A DNA stretch of 52,083 nucleotides from an uncultured Clostridia bacterium (GTDB lineage: Bacteria; Bacillota; Clostridia; Oscillospirales; Oscillospiraceae): contig CAMHEN010000003.1 of assembly GCA_946184165.1 (NCBI GenBank), forward strand, positions 1-52,083, in the 5' to 3' direction. The notes below the pieces were generated by a model. It was not told where the DNA came from. It searched no databases and saw only the letters and a program-made list of their open reading frames with translations. Shown in pieces: positions 48,277 to 52,083 of this stretch; position 1 is the first letter of the stretch; every line of letters starts with the position of its first letter. The position numbers were made by a program, and so were the translations under genes.

Positions 48277-49170
48277 TTATTTCTCCTTTACGGATTCCAG
48301 AAGACCGGCCGCGAGGCCCGCGACGCCCTGGATCTCGCTCGGGATGATGATCTTGGTTGCCTGGCCGTTGGCGGCGCTGGCAAAGGCCTCCATGGCCTTG
48401 AGCTTGATGACGGCCTCGGAGGGCGCGGCCTCGTTGATGAGACGGATGCCTTCGGCGGTCGCTGTCTGCACCTTGAGGATGGCTTCCGCCTGGCCTTCGG
48501 CCTCCAGGATCTGCTGCTGCTTCTTGGCGTCGGCCCGCAGGATGGCGGATTCCTTCTCGCCTTCGGCCTCCAGGATGGCGGCCCGCTTCTCGCCCTCGGC
48601 GCGGAGGATGGCTTCGCGGCGTTCGCGCTCGGCCTTCATCTGCTTCTCCATGGCGTTCTGGATCTCCTTGGGCGGCAGGATGTTCTTCAGCTCCACGCGG
48701 TTGACCTTGATGCCCCAGGGGTCGGTGGCCTCGTCCAGGATGGAGCGCATCTTGGAGTTGATGATGTCGCGGCTGGTCAGGCACTGGTCCAGCTCCAGCT
48801 CACCGATGATGTTTCGCAGGGTGGTGGCGGAGAGGTTCTCGATGGCGAGCATGGGCTGCTCGATACCGTAGGTGTAGAGGCGGGGGTCGGTGATTTGGAA
48901 GTATACGACGGTGTCGATCTGCATGGTGACGTTATCCTTCGTGATCACGGGCTGGGGCGGGAAGTCCGCCACCTGCTCCTTCAGGGAGACGACCTTGGCG
49001 ATGCGCTCCACGAAGGGGAGTTTGAAGTGGATGCCGACGTTCCAGGTAGTCTTGTACGCGCCGAGGAATTCGATCACGTAGGCGCGGGCCTGCTGTACGA
49101 TGCGGATGCAGCGCACGGCGATGATGATGACCAGAAGCAGGATAACAGCGAAGAGAATGACAGAGCTCAT
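48277..49170 (-). CDS. SPFH/stomatin-family membrane protein
   Basis: 297 residues from ATG 49170. One N-terminal membrane helix (VILFAVILLLVIIIAV), an SPFH domain (about 25-190, GIHFKLPFVERIAKVVSL, TKDNVTMQIDTVVYFQI, LDQCLTSRDIIN), then a long helix of AEGEKRAAILEAEGEKESAI type and a C-terminal assembly region. Stomatin-like proteins form membrane rings and are typically paired with NfeD, as here. An AGGAGG is present upstream in the short leader. Confidence 0.94.
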   Translation of the reverse strand: MSSVILFAVILLLVIIIAVRCIRIVQQARAYVIEFLGAYKTTWNVGIHFKLPFVERIAKVVSLKEQVADFPPQPVITKDNVTMQIDTVVYFQITDPRLYTYGIEQPMLAIENLSATTLRNIIGELELDQCLTSRDIINSKMRSILDEATDPWGIKVNRVELKNILPPKEIQNAMEKQMKAERERREAILRAEGEKRAAILEAEGEKESAILRADAKKQQQILEAEGQAEAILKVQTATAEGIRLINEAAPSEAVIKLKAMEAFASAANGQATKIIIPSEIQGVAGLAAGLLESVKEK

Positions 49171-49190
49171 TTTGCAGCCTCCTTTTTTAA

Positions 49191-49337
49191 TTCGATTGCA
49201 AACACGGTCTGCAATCGCGGAACTCGCATTTATCGCACACAGCGGTGCGTGATCCGCCGCGTTTGGTCGACGCGAGAGTTCGCTTTGCTCACTGACGGTG
49301 TTTCTGAGGCGGCAAAGCTGCCCCAAAAACGATTTGC
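49191..49337 (+). repeat. Hairpin-rich dispersed repeat, copy b
   Basis: Begins CGATTGCAAACACGGTCTGC and ends GGCGGCAAAGCTGCCCCAAA then AACGATTTG, aligning along its length with copy a (39403). It occupies the space between nfeD and the SPFH gene, so it is transcribed inside that operon, in antisense orientation. The ORF-track extension to 49371 reads through it and is not real. Confidence 0.75.
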
Positions 49338-49348
49338 GTAATTTGTAC

Positions 49349-49807
49349 TCAGGGTTCCTTTTCCTCAACAATCAGCTTGACGCCTTCTATGCGCAGTACG
49401 CGCAGGACAACTCCCTTCGGGGCCTTACCGTCAGCCGCGGCCATGCGCGCGGTCCAGGTCTTGCCGCCGACCGACACGGTGCCGGTGCCGAGTACGTTGT
49501 CGATCGCCTCCGTCACCACGCAGTCCTTGCCGATGACCATATCGGCGTTGGTGGGGACGGCGCGGCCGTTGACGTATTTTTTCGCAAGGGGCCGCGTGAG
49601 CAGCAGCGTCACGATGGAGATGAGGAAAAACCAGACAATCTGCAGCCAGAGCGGCGCGCCCAGCATGGCCGAAATCATCGCAGCCAGCGCTCCGAGCGCG
49701 AACCAGATCGAAACAAGCCCCGGCGCGAGTCCCTCCACAATCAGCAGCACAACCGTCGCGGCAAGCCACAGGACGGCCATGCCGGATCCGAGTATTCCAA
49801 AGTTCAT
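49349..49807 (-). CDS. nfeD: NfeD family membrane protein
   Basis: 152 residues, the short NfeD1b type without a protease domain. Membrane helices cover about 8-75 (MAVLWLAATVVLLIVEGLAP, then LQIVWFFLISIVTLLLTRPL), and a C-terminal OB-fold follows (VIGKDCVVTEAIDN, GTVSVGGKTWTARMA). It is the usual partner of stomatin-like proteins. ATG 49807 has AAAGGAGAA upstream. First gene of the nfeD-SPFH pair. Confidence 0.92.
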   Translation of the reverse strand: MNFGILGSGMAVLWLAATVVLLIVEGLAPGLVSIWFALGALAAMISAMLGAPLWLQIVWFFLISIVTLLLTRPLAKKYVNGRAVPTNADMVIGKDCVVTEAIDNVLGTGTVSVGGKTWTARMAAADGKAPKGVVLRVLRIEGVKLIVEEKEP

Positions 49808-49909
49808 GGCTTCTCCTTTCTGCGGGAAAACGCCCCCGCGTTCTATCTGTGTGAAGCGTCTGGGGAACGGCAGGAACGCCTGACGATGTCCCGCCATCGT
49901 ATCGCCATC

Positions 49910-49938
49910 ATTATAGTATGCCGCGCGGAAATCCGCAA
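49910..49938 (-). promoter_or_regulatory. Promoter of the nfeD-SPFH operon
   Basis: On the minus strand TTGCGG, 17 bases, TATAAT, about 105 bases before nfeD. Confidence 0.7.
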
Positions 49939-50075
49939 GTGGGATTGCGTTCCCGTTATTGAATTTTCGGTGAACTTGTGAAAAGCCCCTTTACTTTTCC
50001 AGTGTAATGATGTAAAGTGTGAAGGGAATAGAAAATGCTGCCAGTTGCTCCCACAGCCGGCAGACGGAGGTAAAC

Positions 50076-50372
50076 ATGAACAAGCATATCCGGAAGCCCC
50101 GCAACGAAAAGCTGTATGAGGCGATCCTGAAGCTCGAGACGATGGATGAGTGCATGCGCTTTTTTGACGACCTGTGCACCGTGTCGGAGCTCATGGCCAT
50201 GGAGCAGCGCTACCAGGTCGCTGCCTGTCTGAACGACGGGATGATCTACAATGATATTCTGGCGCAGACCGGCGCCTCCAGCGCCACGATCAGCCGCGTC
50301 AACCGCTCTCTGCAGTACGGCAGGGGCGGCTACGCCGTGGTGTTTGACCGTCTGCGGGAGAAGGATTCGTGA
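50076..50372 (+). CDS. yerC: YerC/YecD TrpR-type regulator
   Basis: 98 residues with a TrpR-like helical fold: LYEAILKLETMDECMRFFDDL, TVSELMAMEQRYQVA, and helix-turn-helix NDILAQTGASSATISRVNRSL. ATG 50076 follows GGAGG by five bases. The effector is unknown in this family; tryptophan binding should not be assumed. GTGA overlap with the methyltransferase. A weak TTTACT-17-TAAAGT promoter may lie near 49990-50018. Confidence 0.9.
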   Translation: MNKHIRKPRNEKLYEAILKLETMDECMRFFDDLCTVSELMAMEQRYQVAACLNDGMIYNDILAQTGASSATISRVNRSLQYGRGGYAVVFDRLREKDS

Positions 50373-51094
50373 ACTGCTATGACGCTCTCGCCCCCTGGTA
50401 TGACAGTCTGACGGGGGACGTGCCCTACAGTGCCATCGCGGATCTCTATGAAGCGGAATTCTCCGCAAAGGGCGGGGAGTTCCGCCTGCTGCTGGATCTC
50501 TGCTGCGGCACGGGCTCCATGACCTGGGAACTGGCGCGCCGCGGGTATGAGATGGTTGCGGCGGACCGCTCAGTGGAGATGCTGATGCAGGCCCGGGAAA
50601 AGCAGGAGACGTGCCGTGTGCAGCCTCTTTTTCTCTGCCAGGCGGCGGAGGAGCTGGATCTCTACGGGACGGTGGACGCCGCGGTGTGCTGCCTGGACGG
50701 GTTCAACTACATCGCCTTTGACGCCCTGCGGGAGGTCTTCCGCAGGCTGCGTCTCTTTGTGCGGCCCGGCGGGCTCCTTATCTTCGATGTGCGGACGCCG
50801 GACTTTCTCCGCGCTCTGGACGGGCAGGTCTTTGTGGACGAGACGGAGGACGTGCTCTGTCTCTGGCGCGCGGATTTTGACGAAGAGCTCCGGGCGCTTA
50901 TCTACGGCATGGACCTCTTTACGCGCCGGGGGCGCCTCTGGGAGCGCAGCGGTGAAGAGCATATCGAATACGCCCACGAACCGGAGGCCCTGCGCGAGGC
51001 TCTCGAAGAAGCCGGATTCGGCGGCGTCCGCCTCCGGCAGGACGGGCCCCAGGGCGACGCGGGCAGACTGTATATCATTGCGGAAAGGCTTTAA
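50369..51094 (+). CDS. Class I SAM-dependent methyltransferase
   Basis: 241 residues, GTG start overlapping the yerC stop. Motif I is LLLDLCCGTGSMTWELARRG, motif II YEMVAADRSVEML, motif IV DAAVCCLDGFNYI, and motif V region LRLFVRPGGLLIFDVRTP. Clear Rossmann-fold methyltransferase of the YqeM/Methyltransf_25 type. Substrate unknown. Two bases before hslO, so yerC, this gene and hslO form one operon. Confidence 0.9.
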   Translation: MNCYDALAPWYDSLTGDVPYSAIADLYEAEFSAKGGEFRLLLDLCCGTGSMTWELARRGYEMVAADRSVEMLMQAREKQETCRVQPLFLCQAAEELDLYGTVDAAVCCLDGFNYIAFDALREVFRRLRLFVRPGGLLIFDVRTPDFLRALDGQVFVDETEDVLCLWRADFDEELRALIYGMDLFTRRGRLWERSGEEHIEYAHEPEALREALEEAGFGGVRLRQDGPQGDAGRLYIIAERL

Positions 51095-51096
51095 AT

Positions 51097-51999
51097 ATGG
51101 ATAGAATTATCAGAGCGACGACGGCGGACGGCTCTGTCAAAATGGCGGTCATTACGGCAAGGGACACTGTGGAGCGGGCAAGGCAGATCCACGATCTCAG
51201 CCCCACGGCCTGCGCCGCCCTCGGGAGGACCCTCTGCGGCGCTTCTCTGCTGGGGCAGGCCATGAAAGAGGAAAAGGCCAGCCTCACCATCCGCATCAGC
51301 GGCGGCGGTCCCATCGGGAGCGTTGTGGCGGTCTCGGACCATGATGGCAATGTGCGCGGCTACGTGGAGAATCCGCATGTCGATCTGCCCCTCAGATCCG
51401 ACGGAAAGCTCAACGTGGGCGGTGCGGTCGGCCGGGACGGCATGCTCACGGTCAGCCGGGATATCGGCCTGCGCGAGCCCTATATCGGCTCCGTGGAACT
51501 CGTGAGCGGCGAGATCGCGGAGGATCTCAGCTCTTACCTGCTGGAGAGCGAGCAGGTCCCCTCCGCCTGCGCCCTCGGGGTGCTGGTGGACACGGACAGG
51601 ACCATCCGGGCGGCGGGCGGTTTTCTCGTGCAGCTCATGCCCGGGGCCGACGAGACGTGCATCGAAAAGCTGGAGGAGAACATCCTTCTGATGGATCAGC
51701 TCACCACCGTCCTGGACGAGGACGGCGCGGACGCGGTCTTCGCACAGGTCCTGAAGGGCTTCGACTGGCACAGCGTCGGCGAGTACCCGGTGGAGTACCG
51801 CTGCTATTGCAGCCGCGGGCGGGTGGAGTCCGCCCTCTCAGTCATCGACGAGAGCGAGCTTGCGGAGATGATCGCCGAGGGGAAGGACATCTCCGTCTCC
51901 TGCCAGTTCTGCGACCGGGTATACGCCTTCTCCCCCGATGCGCTCAGATCCGTGCTGGAGGCCAAAAAGAAAAAACAAAATTCCGAAAATGCCCCTTGA
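51097..51999 (+). CDS. hslO: Hsp33 redox-regulated chaperone
   Basis: 300 residues. The N-terminal domain (about 1-230) is typical, with TIRISGGGPIGSVVAVSDHD and GRDGMLTVSRDIG. The C-terminal redox switch has YRCYCSRGRV (CxC) and VSCQFCDRVY (CxxC), which bind zinc when reduced. It is activated by oxidative unfolding of that domain and holds unfolded proteins. The stop codon overlaps the -35 of the tRNA-Val promoter. Confidence 0.95.
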   Translation: MDRIIRATTADGSVKMAVITARDTVERARQIHDLSPTACAALGRTLCGASLLGQAMKEEKASLTIRISGGGPIGSVVAVSDHDGNVRGYVENPHVDLPLRSDGKLNVGGAVGRDGMLTVSRDIGLREPYIGSVELVSGEIAEDLSSYLLESEQVPSACALGVLVDTDRTIRAAGGFLVQLMPGADETCIEKLEENILLMDQLTTVLDEDGADAVFAQVLKGFDWHSVGEYPVEYRCYCSRGRVESALSVIDESELAEMIAEGKDISVSCQFCDRVYAFSPDALRSVLEAKKKKQNSENAP

Positions 52000-52024
52000 C
52001 AAATCCGGGATTATTTAGTATTAT
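51996..52024 (+). promoter_or_regulatory. Promoter of tRNA-Val
   Basis: TTGACA, 17 bases, TATTAT, 16 bases before the tRNA. The -35 shares TGA with the hslO stop codon. Confidence 0.85.
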
Positions 52025-52040
52025 TACAAAGCTGTGACGC

Positions 52041-52083
52041 GGGAGCATAGCTCAGCTGGTTAGAGCACCTGCCTTACAAGCAG
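52041..52083 (+). tRNA. tRNA-Val (anticodon TAC), cut by window end
   Basis: Acceptor 5' strand GGGAGCA, D-arm GCTCAGCTGGTTAGAGC, anticodon stem CCTGC with loop CTTACAA (anticodon TAC) and the start of GCAGG. The variable, T and 3' acceptor parts lie beyond the window. Confidence 0.88.

Overview
The window reads as chromosome of a GC-rich, Gram-positive anaerobic clostridium, most likely Oscillospiraceae-like. This is inferred from rubrerythrin, MgtE, an AroE-AroK fusion, a HerA-like DUF853 ATPase, DUF6465, a YerC/TrpR-type regulator, strong AGGAGG ribosome sites and lipoproteins with PTPTP linkers. No phage or conjugation module is intact. The first 2 kb is visibly less GC-rich and is a decayed integration site: a half tRNA, an intact tRNA-Ala(CGC), two tandem 3' tails of a serine recombinase, two small accessory genes and a frameshifted ACT-domain gene.

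From 11.9 kb down to 1.9 kb on the minus strand runs one nine-cistron operon, aroF-tyrA-aroB-aroA-aroC-pheA-aroEK-aroQ-aminotransferase. It covers every step from erythrose-4-phosphate and PEP to phenylalanine and tyrosine. Most junctions are 4-base ATGA overlaps. Upstream is a TTGACA/TAAAAT promoter, an unlisted 18-residue leader peptide with four Tyr and three Phe codons, and mutually exclusive antiterminator and terminator hairpins. This looks like a classical ribosome-mediated aromatic attenuator.

12-25 kb holds a sortase-like lipoprotein, a histidinol-phosphatase-like/aspartate aminotransferase/YfcE/DUF1810 operon, a rubrerythrin-glutaredoxin pair, mgtE with a leader ORF, two more lipoproteins, a YyaL-type thioredoxin protein, a TPR-DUF4037 pair and an MBL-fold protein. 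25-29 kb is a three-gene envelope operon: an SxxK hydrolase, a phosphodiester-glycosidase-domain membrane protein and an Lgt-like protein. 29-36 kb carries the DUF853 ATPase, cdsA, and a VTC-domain/DUF4956/Cthe_2159-type module. 36-42 kb carries DUF6465, an 870-residue Fe-S flavoprotein, an S24-like protein with Cys in place of Ser, and plsC-fabG. 42-45 kb is a metal-efflux locus with an ArsR-AraC fusion regulator, a free HMA domain and a P1B ATPase. 45-52 kb holds a small export protein, an acyltransferase, a hexokinase, SPFH and NfeD proteins, a YerC regulator, a methyltransferase, Hsp33 and the start of tRNA-Val(TAC).

Intergenic DNA is unusually structured. There are three copies of a 150-230 bp hairpin-rich repeat, three solo copies of its end palindrome, five paired REP-like palindrome elements, some with inner hairpins and compensatory changes, and a run of at least seven near-contiguous stem-loops in the plsC leader. 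These, with the aromatic attenuator, are the most novel signals here. All calls come from reading sequence and recalled family motifs; no search or folding program was run.
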